Source: RBG-16-64-43 sp035288225 (GTDB taxonomy: Bacteria > Chloroflexota > Anaerolineae > Anaerolineales > RBG-16-64-43). Taken from it: a stretch of DNA of 5,838 nt. The position numbers were made by a program, and so were the translations under genes. How positions within the stretch are numbered: the stretch's first letter is position 1; each line of letters begins with the position of its first letter. A model generated the notes under the pieces. The model searched no databases, was not told where the DNA came from, and was given only the letters and a program-made list of their open reading frames with translations. Of this stretch, positions 5,702-5,838 are shown piece by piece. Location of the stretch: NCBI GenBank assembly GCA_035288225.1, contig DATEAT010000093.1, positions 1 through 5,838 of the forward strand, read 5' to 3'.

Positions 5702-5838
5702 TTAGGATTCGACGATGTCGATCGAGGTGATCTTCGTGCCAGGCTCCTTGGCGCGCGCCGGGTCCCGATCGGGAATTGCCAGGACCACCTCCATGCCCTT
5801 GATCACCTTGCCGAACACGCTGTGCTTGTTGTCGAGGT
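5702..5838 (-). CDS. Cyclophilin-type peptidyl-prolyl cis-trans isomerase, C-terminal fragment
   Basis: Read on the minus strand, an open frame enters from the right edge and ends at TAA (5704-5702), giving the last 44 residues; the start is outside. It begins LDNKHSVFGKVIKGMEVV and ends ITSIDIVES. This matches the cyclophilin C-terminus (human CypA LDGKHVVFGKVKEGMNIV), including the histidine equivalent to CypA His126. Cyclophilins speed cis-trans isomerisation of X-Pro bonds during protein folding. The catalytic Arg and Phe/Gln residues lie outside the window, so activity cannot be judged, nor can a signal peptide or lipobox. The codon cut by the edge ends in AC, so the residue equivalent to CypA Trp121 is His, Tyr, Asn or Asp, not Trp. 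The gene converges on the synthetase-GNAT gene, and the two share the hairpin at 5651-5677. Confidence 0.88.
   Translation of the reverse strand, partial: LDNKHSVFGKVIKGMEVVLAIPDRDPARAKEPGTKITSIDIVES

Overview
The window is GC-rich bacterial chromosome with tightly written genes and C/G-rich repeats between them. It holds two complete genes, two genes cut by the window edges, and two gene-free stretches of about 500 bases. Three traits suggest a Chloroflexota-type organism (Anaerolineae or relatives): a membrane-anchored L,D-transpeptidase with VanW-type domains and a degenerate SHGC motif, a synthetase-acetyltransferase fusion that keeps its synthetase histidines, and intergenic blocks of the CCTCACCCCCTGCCCC and CCCCTCCCCTGCCCC kind. 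This is an inference from pattern memory; no marker gene is present.

Layout, left to right. (1) 2-238, plus: C-terminal 78 residues of an XdhC/CoxI-family protein, the maturation factor of molybdenum hydroxylases. (2) 239-779: no gene. It contains a composite inverted repeat (406-525), a perfect 13-bp stem-loop (641-673), a probable minus-strand terminator (676-707) and a four-tract G-quadruplex motif (701-720). (3) 780-2348, minus: complete 522-residue cell-wall L,D-transpeptidase (membrane anchor, VanW-associated repeats, LysM, YkuD). (4) 2349-2851: divergent intergenic region with candidate promoters for both flanking genes. (5) 2852-5617, plus: complete 921-residue ADP-forming acyl-CoA synthetase fused to a C-terminal GNAT acetyltransferase, the Pat/PatZ architecture. 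(6) 5651-5677: perfect stem-loop between convergent genes. (7) 5702-5838, minus: C-terminal end of a cyclophilin-type peptidyl-prolyl isomerase.

The four genes do not form a pathway or operon; orientations alternate (+, -, +, -) and each appears to be its own transcription unit. The genes look like ordinary housekeeping or accessory-metabolic functions. The points worth following up are residue-level: the altered transpeptidase motif, the retained phosphoryl-carrier histidines in the Pat-like protein, and the structured DNA downstream of the transpeptidase gene. I found no new defence, mobile or RNA-guided system.
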